From positions 124,001-188,000 of the forward strand of contig BNBX01000010.1 of the NCBI GenBank assembly GCA_014656175.1: a stretch of DNA of 64,000 nucleotides, written 5' to 3'. The notes beneath the pieces were generated by a model, which saw nothing but the letters and a program-made list of their open reading frames with translations, searched no databases and was not told the DNA's origin. How positions within the stretch are numbered: position 1 is the stretch's first letter; each line of letters opens with the position of its first letter. The position numbers were made by a program, and so were the translations under genes. Source of the stretch: Streptomyces werraensis (GTDB lineage Bacteria; Actinomycetota; Actinomycetes; Streptomycetales; Streptomycetaceae). Shown in pieces: positions 1 to 8,532 of this stretch.

Positions 1-1022
1 TCCTCGGCGTCCCCGAGGATCGACCCGTACATCGCGCCCATCAGGAACAGGCCGGCGCCGAAGCCGGCCAGCATCCCCCGGTGCAGGCGCAGGGCGAAGC
101 CGACCGGTGTGGTGAGCGCGGCGGAGGCGGTGGGGCTGCCCGGTTTCTGCGGACGCAGTCCCGTGCCCACGTCCCGGCGGGTGGAGAGCCGGAAGCCCGC
201 CGCCGCGCACCCCGCCGCGCACAGCAGGCACAGCAGCAACGGCCACCAGCGGTCGTCGACGTACGGGTAGCTGCGCTGCACCCAGCCGATCGGGGACAGC
301 CAGGACAGGGTGTCGTTCGTGCCGCTGTCGCCGGCGGCGCGCAGCACGTAGGCGATGCCGATGACCGCGAGCGCCGTTCCGGACGCGCCGCGCGTGTGCG
401 CGGTGAACTGGACGGTGACCGCGGCGACGGCGGCGAAGACGAGACCGGCGGCGGCGTGGGCGAAGCCGTAGACCAGCGAGCCGCTCGCGTCGACCCCCTC
501 CAGACCCAGGCCGGTCAGGCCGAGGGCCAGCAGCAGCGCGAGTGCGAGGTTGGCCAGGGCGGCGACGGCCAGGGCGGCGGCGAGGTGGGCGTGCCGGCCG
601 ACGACGGCCGAGCGCACCAGCTCGGCGCGGCCCGTCTCCTCCTCCGCGCGGGTGTGCCGTGTGACGACCAGCACGCTCATGAGGCCGACGAGGACGGCCG
701 TGAAGCCGATCATCTGGTGGCTGAGGAGGGAGCCGAAGCCGTCGTCGGTGAGGTAGTGGCGGGGGCCGGACATGGCCAGGCCGGCCGGGCTGTCCACGCT
801 TCTGACGGCGTTCGCCCGGTCCTCCGGGTCGCTGTACAGCGTCCTGAAGCTGTTCGCCGTCATGAGGGTGGAGAGGAACAGGGCCAGGATCCACACGGGG
901 AGCCGGATCCGGTCCCGGCGCAGGGCGAAGCGGATCAGGGTCCGGGTGCCTGCCAGCGCGTTGCCGCCCGCGACCGGTGCGGCGGGCGCCCGGGTGCCGG
1001 GGTCGGCGGTGACGGAGGTCAT
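1..1022 (-). CDS. ABC-2 type exporter permease (3' part outside window)
   Basis: The minus-strand frame opens with ATG at 1022 and runs off the left edge, so only about the first 340 residues are visible. The ATG overlaps the stop of the upstream ATPase gene by 4 nt (ATGA), which indicates translational coupling. After a short Ala/Pro-rich N-terminus come several hydrophobic segments: one near residues 35-55, then a cluster of three or four between about residues 120 and 270. The arrangement resembles the large permeases annotated as exporters of polyketide antibiotics (TnrB3-like), which are usually about 530 residues. It should form the membrane channel driven by the neighbouring ATPase. 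The exported substrate cannot be read from the sequence. Confidence 0.85.
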   Translation of the reverse strand, partial: MTSVTADPGTRAPAAPVAGGNALAGTRTLIRFALRRDRIRLPVWILALFLSTLMTANSFRTLYSDPEDRANAVRSVDSPAGLAMSGPRHYLTDDGFGSLLSHQMIGFTAVLVGLMSVLVVTRHTRAEEETGRAELVRSAVVGRHAHLAAALAVAALANLALALLLALGLTGLGLEGVDASGSLVYGFAHAAAGLVFAAVAAVTVQFTAHTRGASGTALAVIGIAYVLRAAGDSGTNDTLSWLSPIGWVQRSYPYVDDRWWPLLLCLLCAAGCAAAGFRLSTRRDVGTGLRPQKPGSPTASAALTTPVGFALRLHRGMLAGFGAGLFLMGAMYGSILGDAE

Positions 1023-1993
1023 CGCGCTTCTCCGTCCGTGCCCTGTCCGGTGGCGTGCCCGTCGACGCCGGTGCCGTGCCCGTTGGCGGCCAGCTCGTCG
1101 TCGTAGTGGCGCAGCATCAGCTCCTCCAGGGTCGGCGGGTGGCTGACCAGGCTGCGGACGCCGAGGTCGGTGAGCGCGCGGACGGCGGCGCCGACCTGGG
1201 CGCCGTCGACGGTGAAGCGGATCCGGCCGGTGGCCTCGTCGACGGTCCGCAGGTCGTGGACGCCGGGCAGGCGGGCGAGGTCCGCCGCGGGCCGTTCGGT
1301 CTCCGCCTCGACGGTGGTGCGGGTCAGATGACGCAGCTCACCGAGGGTGCCGGTCTGCACGGTCCGGCCCTGGCGGACGATGCTCACCCGGTCGGCGAGC
1401 TTCTCCACCTGGGCCAGGATGTGGCTGGAGAGCAGCACCGTCCGCCCGGCGGCCTTGGCCTCGGCGATGACGTCCTGGAAGACGACCTCCATCAGCGGGT
1501 CGAGCCCCGCGGTCGGCTCGTCCAGCAGCAGCAGTTCGGCGTCGGAGGCGAGCGCGGCGACGATGGCGACCTTCTGCCGGTTGCCCTTGGAGTAGGCGCG
1601 GCCCTTCTTGGTCGGGTCGAGGTCGAACCGCTCGACGAGTTCGGCGCGGCGCCGCTCGTCGAGCCCCCCGCGCAGCCGGGCCAGCAGGTCGATGGCCTCG
1701 CCGCCGGTCAGCCCCGGCCACAGCTCCACGTCACCGGGGACATAGGCGAGACGGCGGTGCAGCGCCACGGCGTCGCGCCACGGATCCTGCCCCAGCACCT
1801 CGGCGGTGCCGGAGTCGGCGCGCAGCAGACCGAGCAGCACGCGGATGGTGGTCGACTTGCCTGCGCCGTTGGGGCCGAGGAAACCGTGGACCTCGCCGGT
1901 CTCGACGCTCAGGTCCAGCCCGTCCAGTGCGTGGGTCCGGCCGAACGACTTGCGCAGCCCGGACACGGAGATGGCCTTCGTCATGCTGCGCAA
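1019..1993 (-). CDS. ABC transporter ATP-binding protein (drug/antibiotic efflux type)
   Basis: This is the nucleotide-binding subunit of the exporter. It has a Walker A motif GPNGAGKST near residue 40, a degenerate signature loop (YSKGNRQK) and Walker B LLLLDEPTAGLDP. A C-terminal extension of about 100 residues is typical of DrrA/CcmA-like ATPases. I chose the TTG at 1993 because AGGAAG lies 6 nt upstream; the ATG at 1984 is the alternative and gives a start at MTKAIS. The stop overlaps the permease start by 4 nt, so the two form an operon. It is divergent from a MarR/GbsR-type regulator, which is a plausible local controller. Confidence 0.9.
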   Translation of the reverse strand: MRSMTKAISVSGLRKSFGRTHALDGLDLSVETGEVHGFLGPNGAGKSTTIRVLLGLLRADSGTAEVLGQDPWRDAVALHRRLAYVPGDVELWPGLTGGEAIDLLARLRGGLDERRRAELVERFDLDPTKKGRAYSKGNRQKVAIVAALASDAELLLLDEPTAGLDPLMEVVFQDVIAEAKAAGRTVLLSSHILAQVEKLADRVSIVRQGRTVQTGTLGELRHLTRTTVEAETERPAADLARLPGVHDLRTVDEATGRIRFTVDGAQVGAAVRALTDLGVRSLVSHPPTLEELMLRHYDDELAANGHGTGVDGHATGQGTDGEAR

Positions 1994-2087
1994 CGTACGC
2001 TTCCTTCAGAAGATTGTGAAGTTAAGGAACCGTATAAATCCCGACTGGACTGATCCAGGGCGCCTGAGCAGGGGAGATGATCGGATC
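1994..2087. promoter_or_regulatory. Divergent promoter region between ABC exporter and regulator
   Basis: This short divergent spacer is clearly AT-richer than the flanking DNA around 2010-2040. It must hold both the exporter promoter and the regulator promoter, and GGGGAGA at 2071-2077 is the ribosome site for the regulator. I see no convincing operator palindrome. Confidence 0.45.
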
Positions 2088-2597
2088 ATGGTGGAGCCCA
2101 GCGGGACGGAGCGGGACGCGGAGGTGATCTCGCGGTTCGTGGAGCACTTCGCGGCGCAACTGGTGGAAGCCGGGCTCCCGCGTATGCCCGCCCGTGTCTT
2201 CGTGGCTCTGCTCGCCTCCGACGCCGGTGTCCTGACCTCCGCCGAGCTGAGCGAACAGCTCAAGATCTCCCCGGCCGCGGTGTCCGGCGCGGTGCGCTAC
2301 CTGTCCCAGGTGCGCATGGTGTCGCGCGAGCGTGAGCCCGGCTCGCGCCGGGAGCGGTACCGGGTCCACGGCGATCAGTGGTACGAGGCCCTCACCAATC
2401 GTGAGGCCGTCATCAGGCGCTGGGAGGTGGCTCTGCGGGAAGGCGTCGCCAGTCTGGGAGGGGACACCCCGGCGGGCCGCCGCCTGGCGGAGACGCTGGC
2501 CTTCTTCGAGTTCGTGGAGAAGGAGGTCCCGGCGATGATGGAGCGCTGGCGCGCCCGGCGCGAGGAACTGTTCGGCGGGGACGGCGCGGACGCCTAG
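2088..2597 (+). CDS. GbsR/MarR-family transcriptional regulator
   Basis: This 169-residue winged-helix regulator is read from ATG 2088, with GGGGAGA about 10 nt upstream. Residues 40-90 form the helix-turn-helix (SAELSEQLKISPAAVSGAVR) followed by a wing rich in Arg and Glu. The C-terminal helices (FFEFVEKEVPAMMERW) resemble the GbsR-like MarR subfamily often paired with DrrA/DrrB-type exporters. It is divergent from the exporter operon, so repression of that operon is the obvious inference. The inducing ligand is unknown. The gene ends 4 nt into the convergent downstream gene. Confidence 0.85.
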   Translation: MVEPSGTERDAEVISRFVEHFAAQLVEAGLPRMPARVFVALLASDAGVLTSAELSEQLKISPAAVSGAVRYLSQVRMVSREREPGSRRERYRVHGDQWYEALTNREAVIRRWEVALREGVASLGGDTPAGRRLAETLAFFEFVEKEVPAMMERWRARREELFGGDGADA

Positions 2598-3466
2598 CGC
2601 GCCGGGACCGTCAGCCCCCACGCGCCCTCCCGGACCTCCCACGTGCGGGTGCGGACCGGGCCCGAGACCGTTGCGTCGGCGCGGTAGCGGAAGTGGGCGC
2701 CGGAGACCGTGATCGTGCGGCCCTCCGCCGACAGGGCGGACGCCTCCGCGCCGACCGAGGCCGGGCGGACCTCCACATGGGCCGTGCCCGAGGCGCCGGG
2801 GACGACCGAGACGGCCTCCACCGACTGGTGCAGGTCGACGAGCGTCTCCCCGTCCACCTCCACCCGCAGCCGCGTGGGCCCCGAACCGGGCGCGGCGGGC
2901 GGCCGGGCGGGCGCGAGCGTGCGCACCAGGGAGCGGCAGGTCCGCAGCCAGGGGCGGGGCACCCCGTCGGCGGGGTCCCGCGCGGGGGACCCCGGCGACG
3001 GGGAGCCCAGCGGAGGGATCCGCAGCGCGCCCAGCACCACCCCGTCGCTGTCGTCGACCAGCAGGTCCATCCGCCGCTCCGCCCCGTCCAGCACGGCCCG
3101 AGCCGCGGCCACCGCCCCGGACGGCACGCCCAGTGCCCGGGCGAGCGACACGGAGCCGCCCACCGGCACCAGGGACAGCGCGCACCCGGCCAGCTCCCGC
3201 TGCCGGTGCAGCAGCTCCACCGCGCGCACCAGCGCCCGGTCGTCGCCCACCACCACCGGACGCCGTGAGCCGCGCCGGGCGAGCGCCCGGGCGAACTCCT
3301 CGGGGCCGTCCGGCAGGCACACCTTCGCGCCCGCCGCACCCGCGCGGAGCACGTCCCGCGCGATCCGGACCGACTCGCCGTCCGCCCGCCGGGCGACCGG
3401 ATCGATGACCACCAGGAGCTGATCGGACGTCGCGGAAGACGTCCCGGATGTCGCCACCTCGGCCAT
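2594..3466 (-). CDS. Diacylglycerol kinase-like protein with degenerate active site
   Basis: The 290-residue product follows the N-terminal pattern of the diacylglycerol kinase/LCB5 catalytic family: a first strand LLVVIDPVAR, then VVVGDDRAL at the place of the GGDGT loop, then a glycine segment PVGGSVSLARALG at the place of GTGNDFA. Both hallmark nucleotide-binding motifs are therefore altered, although the fold and spacing survive. The C-terminal half is beta-rich, as in the family. ATG 3466 is preceded by GAGGAAGCGAGGC. It is divergent from purA. A non-catalytic or changed-substrate role is possible, and no function can be assigned. Confidence 0.7.
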   Translation of the reverse strand: MAEVATSGTSSATSDQLLVVIDPVARRADGESVRIARDVLRAGAAGAKVCLPDGPEEFARALARRGSRRPVVVGDDRALVRAVELLHRQRELAGCALSLVPVGGSVSLARALGVPSGAVAAARAVLDGAERRMDLLVDDSDGVVLGALRIPPLGSPSPGSPARDPADGVPRPWLRTCRSLVRTLAPARPPAAPGSGPTRLRVEVDGETLVDLHQSVEAVSVVPGASGTAHVEVRPASVGAEASALSAEGRTITVSGAHFRYRADATVSGPVRTRTWEVREGAWGLTVPAR

Positions 3467-3499
3467 GCCTCGCTTCCTCGGGTAGCATCTTTGTGCAAG

Positions 3500-3528
3500 A
3501 GCCCCTTTGCGCTATTGCGCCAGGGGCT
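3500..3528 (+). promoter_or_regulatory. Hairpin in the purA 5' leader
   Basis: AGCCCCT at 3500-3506 pairs with AGGGGCT at 3522-3528, and inside it GCGC (3509-3512) pairs with GCGC (3517-3520) around a TATT loop. A candidate -10 box TAGCAT lies at 3483-3488, which would place this structure at the very start of the purA transcript, about 150 nt before the GTG start. It could act as an attenuator or mRNA-stability element. No poly-U tract follows it, so simple termination is less likely. Confidence 0.5.
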
Positions 3529-3652
3529 TCGTCTATTCCGGGGCATCCGGTCCGACGGTTGGCGGCCAACGGTGGTCGCGGTGCACGCGGCGGAGATCCT
3601 CCGTGTGCGCCCCTGACCTTGGACATGCCCCGCCCGGAAGGGGTGTACGCGC

Positions 3653-4936
3653 GTGCCCGCACTTGTGCTGCTCGGTGCTCAGTGGGGTGACGAAGGCAAG
3701 GGAAAGGCGACGGACCTGCTCGGTGGTTCCGTCGACTATGTGGTGCGCTACCAGGGCGGCAACAACGCCGGCCACACGGTGGTCGTGGGCGATCAGAAGT
3801 ACGCCCTTCACCTGCTCCCTTCCGGGATCCTGTCCCCCGGCTGCACGCCGGTCATCGGTAACGGCGTCGTCGTCGACCCGTCGGTCCTGCTCTCCGAGCT
3901 GAGCGGTCTGAACGAGCGCGGCGTCGACACGTCCAAGCTCCTGATCAGCGGCAACGCGCACATCATCACGCCGTACAACGTGACGGTGGACAAGGTGACC
4001 GAGCGTTTCCTCGGCAAGCGGAAGATCGGCACCACCGGCCGCGGCATCGGCCCGACCTACGCCGACAAGATCAACCGCGTCGGCATCCGGGTGCAGGACC
4101 TCTACGACGAGTCGATCCTCACCCAGAAGGTCGAGGCGGCGCTCGACGTCAAGAACCAGATGCTCACCAAGCTCTACAACCGGCGCGCGATCGCCGTGGA
4201 GCAGGTGGTCGAGGAGCTGCTGGGCTACGCGGAGAAGCTCGCCCCGTACGTCGCCGACACCGTGCTGGTGCTGAACGAGGCGCTGGAGCAGGACAAGGTG
4301 GTCCTCTTCGAGGGCGGCCAGGGCACCCTGCTCGACATCGACCACGGCACGTACCCCTTCGTCACCTCGTCGAACCCGACCGCGGGCGGCGCCTGCACCG
4401 GTGCCGGCGTGGGCCCGACGAAGATCAGCCGGGTCATCGGCATCCTCAAGGCGTACACCACCCGCGTCGGCGCCGGACCGTTCCCGACGGAGCTGTTCGA
4501 CGAGGACGGCGAGGCGCTGCGCCGCATCGGCGGCGAGCGGGGCGTCACCACCGGCCGTGACCGCCGCTGCGGCTGGTTCGACGCGGTGATCGCCCGCTAC
4601 GCGACCCGGGTGAACGGCCTGACGGACTTCTTCCTCACCAAGCTCGACGTCCTCACCGGCTGGGAGCAGATCCCGGTCTGCGTGGCGTACGAGATCGACG
4701 GCAGGCGCGTCGAGGAGCTGCCGTACTCGCAGACGGACTTCCACCACGCGAAGCCGGTCTACGAGATGCTGCCGGGCTGGAACGAGGACATCAGCAAGGC
4801 GAAGTCCTTCTCCGACCTGCCGAAGAACGCCCAGGCGTACGTGAAGGCCCTGGAGGAGATGTCCGGCGCCCCGATCTCCGCGATCGGCGTGGGGCCGGGC
4901 CGCGACGAGACGATCCAGATCAACTCGTTCCTGTAG
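3653..4936 (+). CDS. purA: Adenylosuccinate synthetase
   Basis: PurA catalyses the GTP-dependent condensation of IMP with aspartate, the first committed step of AMP synthesis in the cytosol. The 427-residue protein has the normal bacterial length. The phosphate-binding loop GAQWGDEGKGK is at residues 7-17, followed by the IMP-binding NNAGHTVV segment, with TTGRGIGP and GVTTGRDRRCGWFD further on. The start is GTG 3653, preceded by GGAAGGGG. The gene appears monocistronic: a 190-nt leader with a hairpin lies before it and a strong terminator after it. Confidence 0.98.
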   Translation: MPALVLLGAQWGDEGKGKATDLLGGSVDYVVRYQGGNNAGHTVVVGDQKYALHLLPSGILSPGCTPVIGNGVVVDPSVLLSELSGLNERGVDTSKLLISGNAHIITPYNVTVDKVTERFLGKRKIGTTGRGIGPTYADKINRVGIRVQDLYDESILTQKVEAALDVKNQMLTKLYNRRAIAVEQVVEELLGYAEKLAPYVADTVLVLNEALEQDKVVLFEGGQGTLLDIDHGTYPFVTSSNPTAGGACTGAGVGPTKISRVIGILKAYTTRVGAGPFPTELFDEDGEALRRIGGERGVTTGRDRRCGWFDAVIARYATRVNGLTDFFLTKLDVLTGWEQIPVCVAYEIDGRRVEELPYSQTDFHHAKPVYEMLPGWNEDISKAKSFSDLPKNAQAYVKALEEMSGAPISAIGVGPGRDETIQINSFL

Positions 4937-4948
4937 GCCTGCCGCCGT

Positions 4949-4980
4949 GTGCACCGGCGCCCGCGCGGGCGCCGGTGCAC
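4949..4980 (+). terminator. purA terminator hairpin
   Basis: Two perfectly complementary 13-nt arms (4949-4961 and 4968-4980) flank a CGCGCG centre, 12 nt after the purA stop. It is very GC-rich and has no U-run, as is usual for Streptomyces terminators. Confidence 0.85.
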
Positions 4981-5036
4981 AGGCATAGCCTGGACGTGTA
5001 CCGCCGCGTGCATCGACGTGGAAGAGGGTGAGTGCG

Positions 5037-5327
5037 ATGCGCGTGATGCTCAAGGCGACGCTGGACACGGAGAAGGCGAACGAGGTCATCCGCAGCGGGA
5101 AGATGCCCGAGCTGATGCAGGAGACCCTGGAGCGGCTCCACCCCGAGGCCGCCTACTTCGGTCCGCTCGGCGGCCGCCGGACCTGCCTGCTCGTCCTCGA
5201 CCTCGAGGACAGCTCGCGGATCCCGCCCACCGGCGAGCCGTTCTTCTCGCAGTTCGACGCCCAGGTCGAGATGACCCCGGTGATGAACGCGGACGACCTG
5301 CGAAAGGGGCTCTCCGCGCTGGGGTGA
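5037..5327 (+). CDS. Small conserved hypothetical protein
   Basis: This 96-residue soluble protein is read from ATG 5037, with GAAGAGG at 5021-5027 upstream; a GTG at 5028 is in frame but too close to that ribosome site. It begins RVMLKATLDTEKANE and contains a hydrophobic strand TCLLVLDLED. This pattern suggests a small alpha/beta, possibly ferredoxin-like, fold such as the DUF3303 type, but I cannot place it with certainty. A -10-like TAGCCT sits at 4986-4991, just after the purA terminator, so it probably has its own promoter. The function is unknown. Confidence 0.75.
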   Translation: MRVMLKATLDTEKANEVIRSGKMPELMQETLERLHPEAAYFGPLGGRRTCLLVLDLEDSSRIPPTGEPFFSQFDAQVEMTPVMNADDLRKGLSALG

Positions 5328-5330
5328 CCC

Positions 5331-5981
5331 TCAGCTGAAGACGATCATCGACCCCTGCGCCAGGCTCCGGGTCGCCGCCGCGTGCAGGCCCAGCCACACA
5401 TGCCGTTCACGGGCGAACGGGCTCGGGTCGTACGGCGCGGGGACGGCCGGCTCCTCCAGCTCCGTGGGAGCCTGCGGCGGTTCGGGCGCGGCCGGCGGGT
5501 TCGCCGGGTCGATGCCGATCGACGGGGCGACCAGCTCCAGTTCGCGCAGCAGCGCGTGCGAGGAGCCCAGCGGGCCGCCGCCCGCGAGGAGTTCGTCGCT
5601 GGACAGCGGGCTCGGGAAGTCCACGGGCACGTACGCGCCCGCGTGGTCGTAGTGCCACACCAGGTGCGACTGCTGGGCCGTCGCCTCGAACATCTCCAGC
5701 AACTGCTCGTAGTCACCGCCCAGTTCGTCCACCGGGGTGACCGGAAGACCGCAGACCTGGAGCAGGTACACGCGCCGCAGGAAGTGCAGGGCGTCGTAGT
5801 CGAACCCGGCGACCGGGGCGACGTCGCCGGTCAGTCCCGGCATGTACTGGTACACCGGCACCGGCGGCAGCCCCGCGTCGGCCAGCACCGTGTTGTACTG
5901 CGCGAGTTCCTCGGCGAAGGGATTGTCGGGCGTGTGGCACAACACGTCGACGAGCGGTACCAGCCACAGGTCACAGGCCAA
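5331..5981 (-). CDS. Conserved hypothetical protein
   Basis: The 216-residue product starts at TTG 5981, with GAGGAG 7 nt upstream. It opens with MACDLWLVPLVDVLCHTPDNPFAEE, here described as a short hydrophobic start followed by a polar acidic body. It has Tyr/Asp-rich central helices and a Pro/Glu linker near residues 158-180 before a conserved C-terminal ERHVWLGLHAAATRS segment. No signal peptide or recognisable catalytic motif is visible. It converges on the small hypothetical gene with a 3-nt gap. I do not recognise the family beyond its resemblance to conserved Streptomyces proteins at this position. Confidence 0.65.
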   Translation of the reverse strand: MACDLWLVPLVDVLCHTPDNPFAEELAQYNTVLADAGLPPVPVYQYMPGLTGDVAPVAGFDYDALHFLRRVYLLQVCGLPVTPVDELGGDYEQLLEMFEATAQQSHLVWHYDHAGAYVPVDFPSPLSSDELLAGGGPLGSSHALLRELELVAPSIGIDPANPPAAPEPPQAPTELEEPAVPAPYDPSPFARERHVWLGLHAAATRSLAQGSMIVFS

Positions 5982-6059
5982 AAGAGGACTCCTCGTATCG
6001 CGCGGTCGTCGGGTGGGACGTCCGGGTCCGGGAAGACGGTTCGGGACAGGGGTCAGGGG

Positions 6060-6830
6060 TCAGGGAAGCGTATCGGCGTCCCGGGCGGACGGATCCTCCT
6101 GTGCGGGCCGTCGTACAGGTCCCTTACCCGCCGCGTCGGCCGTCAGGCCCTCCACGAGGGACAGGGAGTACGCGGTGTACGCGTCGAGGATGGCGCGCGC
6201 GGTGTCGGTGTCGCCCTCGGTCAGGGCGTCCACCAGCTCGGTGTGACGCGCCCAGAGGCGGCCCCGCGGATCGGGCAGCTGCCGCAGGTGCTGCACCACG
6301 TACACCCACGTCTGCACCCGCAGCCGGTGCAGGAAGTCGGTCAGGTACGGGTTGCCGAACGCGGACGCCAGCTCCCGCCAGAAGCGCAGGTCGTAGCCGA
6401 TCAGCACGGTGACCTCGCCGGCCAGGGCCGCGCGCCGGGCCTCCTCGCCACGCCGCCGCACCCCCGCGAGGAGCGCCGCCAGCCGTGGCTCGTCGGGCCG
6501 CAGGTGCGGCGCCCCGCCGCTGGTGAGCGCGTGGAACATGCCCTCGGTGACCAGGCTGCGCGCCTCGATCATGCCGCGGAAGTCGTCGGGGGAGTACTCG
6601 TGCACCCGGAAACCCCGGTGCTGGTCGGCGTCCAGCAGCCCCTGCGCCGACAGGTCGACCAGCGCCTCCCGCACGGGCGTCGCGGACACCCCGTACTGGT
6701 CGGCGATCTCCTTGACGGTGAACTCCTGCCCCGGCTGGAGCCGCCCGGCCAGCACCTCGTCACGGAGCGCGTCGGCGATCTGCTGCCGCAGGGTGCTGCG
6801 GGTCACGGCGACGTGGCCGAGGCGGGGCAT
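6060..6830 (-). CDS. GntR-family (FadR subfamily) transcriptional regulator
   Basis: This is a 256-residue regulator. The N-terminal winged helix (TLRQQIADALRDEV through KEIADQYGVSATPVREALV, residues about 13-75) is the GntR signature. The all-helical C-terminal ligand domain (about residues 85-235) is FadR/FCD-like. I chose ATG 6830 (MPRLGHVAVTRS), with GAGGGAGA 10 nt upstream, over the longer frame that opens at 6893. It lies about 160 bp downstream of the aminotransferase gene on the same strand, so control of that amino-acid or diamine function is plausible. The effector is unknown. Confidence 0.88.
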   Translation of the reverse strand: MPRLGHVAVTRSTLRQQIADALRDEVLAGRLQPGQEFTVKEIADQYGVSATPVREALVDLSAQGLLDADQHRGFRVHEYSPDDFRGMIEARSLVTEGMFHALTSGGAPHLRPDEPRLAALLAGVRRRGEEARRAALAGEVTVLIGYDLRFWRELASAFGNPYLTDFLHRLRVQTWVYVVQHLRQLPDPRGRLWARHTELVDALTEGDTDTARAILDAYTAYSLSLVEGLTADAAGKGPVRRPAQEDPSARDADTLP

Positions 6831-6992
6831 GGTCGGGGCGTCTCCCTCATCGCGTTCGAGTGGCGTGCTCGCGGAAGTCCACGGGCACGCCACCTTACGC
6901 GGTCCGGGCGCGGCGCCGGATGTTCGAACGGGCGCGGGCGGGAGATCCGCCGCGCGCCCGTCCGGAACCGGTGGGGACCGCCCCCGTGCCGG

Positions 6993-8348
6993 TTACCTCA
7001 CGTACTCGTCGGCCACCGACAGGGCCGCGTCCAGGGCCGCCAGACCCTCCTTCAGCTCGGCCTCACTCGTGTTGAGCGGCGGCACCACATGGGTGCGGTT
7101 CATGTTCACGAAGGGCCACAGACCGGCCTTCTTCGCGGCGGCGGCGAACGCGGCCATCGGGGCGTTCGCCTCGCCGGACGCGTTGTACGGCACCAGCGGC
7201 TCCCGGGTCTCCCGGTCGCGCACCAGCTCCACCGCCCAGAACATGCCGGTGCCGCGTACCTCGCCCACGCTCGGGTGACGCTCGGCCAGCTCCCGCAGAC
7301 CGGGGCCGACGACGGACGCGCCGAGGGCGGCCGCGTTCTCGACGAGGCCCTCCTCCTCCATCACGTTGATCGTCGCGACGGCGGCGGCGCAGGCCAGCGG
7401 GTGGCCGGAGTAGGTCAGGCCGCCCGGGTAGGGACGGGTGGCGAAGGTGGCCGCGATCTCCGCGGAGATGGCGACACCGCCCAGCGGGACGTAACCGGAG
7501 TTCACGCCCTTGGCGAAGGTCATCAGGTCCGGCACGACGTCGTACAGGTCGGCCGCGAACCACGTGCCGGTCCGGCCGAACCCGGCCATCACCTCGTCCA
7601 GCACCAGCACGATGCCGTACTTGTCGCACAGCTCGCGGACGCCCGCGAGGTAGCCGGGCGGGGGCGGCATGATGCCGGCCGTGCCCGGGACGGTCTCCAG
7701 GATGACCGCGGCGATCGTCGAGGGCCCCTCGAAGGCGATCGTCGTCTCCAGGTGCTCCAGCGCCCGCGCGCACTCCTGCTCCTCGGTCTCGGCGTAGAAG
7801 CGCGAGCGGTACAGGAACGGCGCCCAGAAGTGCACGACCCCGGCGGTGGCGCTGTCCGACGCCCAGCGGCGCGGGTCGCCGGTGACGTTCACGGCCTGCT
7901 GGGTGCCGCCGTGGTACGAGCGGTACGCGGAGAGAACCTTGGGCCGGCCGGTGTGCAGCCGGGCCATGCGCAGGGCGTGCTCCACGGCGTCGGCGCCGCC
8001 GTTGGTGAAGAAGATCTTGTCCAGGTCGCCGGGGGTGCGTCCGGCGATCAGGCGGGCCGCCTCCGAGCGCGCCTCGACGGCGAACGCGGGCGCGAACGTC
8101 GTCATCCGCGCCGCCTGCTCCTGGATCGCGGCGACGACCTTGGGGTGCTGGTAGCCGATGTTCGTGTAGACGAGGCCACTGGTGAAGTCCAGGTAGCGGC
8201 GGCCGTCGTAGTCCCAGAAGTACGACCCCTCCGCCCCGGCGACGGCGAGCGGGTCGATGAGCTCCTGCGCGGACCAGGAGTGGAACACATGCGCACGGTC
8301 GGCGGCCTTGACGGCGGCGCCGGCCTCGGGGTTGGGCTGAGGGGTCAT
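6993..8348 (-). CDS. Class III PLP-dependent aminotransferase
   Basis: The 451-residue protein is a fold-type I, class III (omega) aminotransferase. It has the N-terminal FHSWSAQELIDP motif, a GGADAVEHALRMAR cofactor segment, the VLDEVMAGFGRTG aspartate that binds the pyridine nitrogen, and the Schiff-base lysine in TFAKGVNSGYVPLGG. These enzymes usually move the terminal amino group of beta-alanine, GABA, ornithine or similar substrates onto pyruvate or 2-oxoglutarate, and the precise substrate cannot be read here. ATG 8348 is the first sensible start; the frame extends upstream only through Pro/Arg-rich non-coding-like sequence. A GntR regulator follows it. Confidence 0.92.
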   Translation of the reverse strand: MTPQPNPEAGAAVKAADRAHVFHSWSAQELIDPLAVAGAEGSYFWDYDGRRYLDFTSGLVYTNIGYQHPKVVAAIQEQAARMTTFAPAFAVEARSEAARLIAGRTPGDLDKIFFTNGGADAVEHALRMARLHTGRPKVLSAYRSYHGGTQQAVNVTGDPRRWASDSATAGVVHFWAPFLYRSRFYAETEEQECARALEHLETTIAFEGPSTIAAVILETVPGTAGIMPPPPGYLAGVRELCDKYGIVLVLDEVMAGFGRTGTWFAADLYDVVPDLMTFAKGVNSGYVPLGGVAISAEIAATFATRPYPGGLTYSGHPLACAAAVATINVMEEEGLVENAAALGASVVGPGLRELAERHPSVGEVRGTGMFWAVELVRDRETREPLVPYNASGEANAPMAAFAAAAKKAGLWPFVNMNRTHVVPPLNTSEAELKEGLAALDAALSVADEYVR

Positions 8349-8464
8349 GCGCCCGAGCGTAGGCGGCGGCGGTGGACGGGCGACATCGGCGGGGTGTCTG
8401 CGGTGCGGGGGTTTCCGCGACAGGTTGTCGACAAGGGAGGCGGGCGGGGGACGGCGACTGATTG

Positions 8465-8498
8465 ACAGCTTGCTGTCGTCATGACAGGGTGTTGTCAT
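8465..8498. promoter_or_regulatory. Pair of inverted repeats upstream of DJ-1/MarR operon
   Basis: GACAGC-TT-GCTGTC at 8465-8478 is followed by ATGACA-N6-TGTCAT at 8481-8498, just upstream of the DJ-1/PfpI start at 8533 and overlapping a TTGACA box at 8463-8468. Two adjacent dyads of related sequence suit an operator for the MarR-type regulator encoded as the second gene of the operon. Confidence 0.55.
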
Positions 8499-8532
8499 AG
8501 CTAGGCAGTGGAATCGACCCCAGGGAGCGGTC

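Noticed and set aside
3533..5089. Long minus-strand frame opposite purA
   Set aside because: purA is unambiguous on the plus strand; the antisense product has the same artefactual composition.
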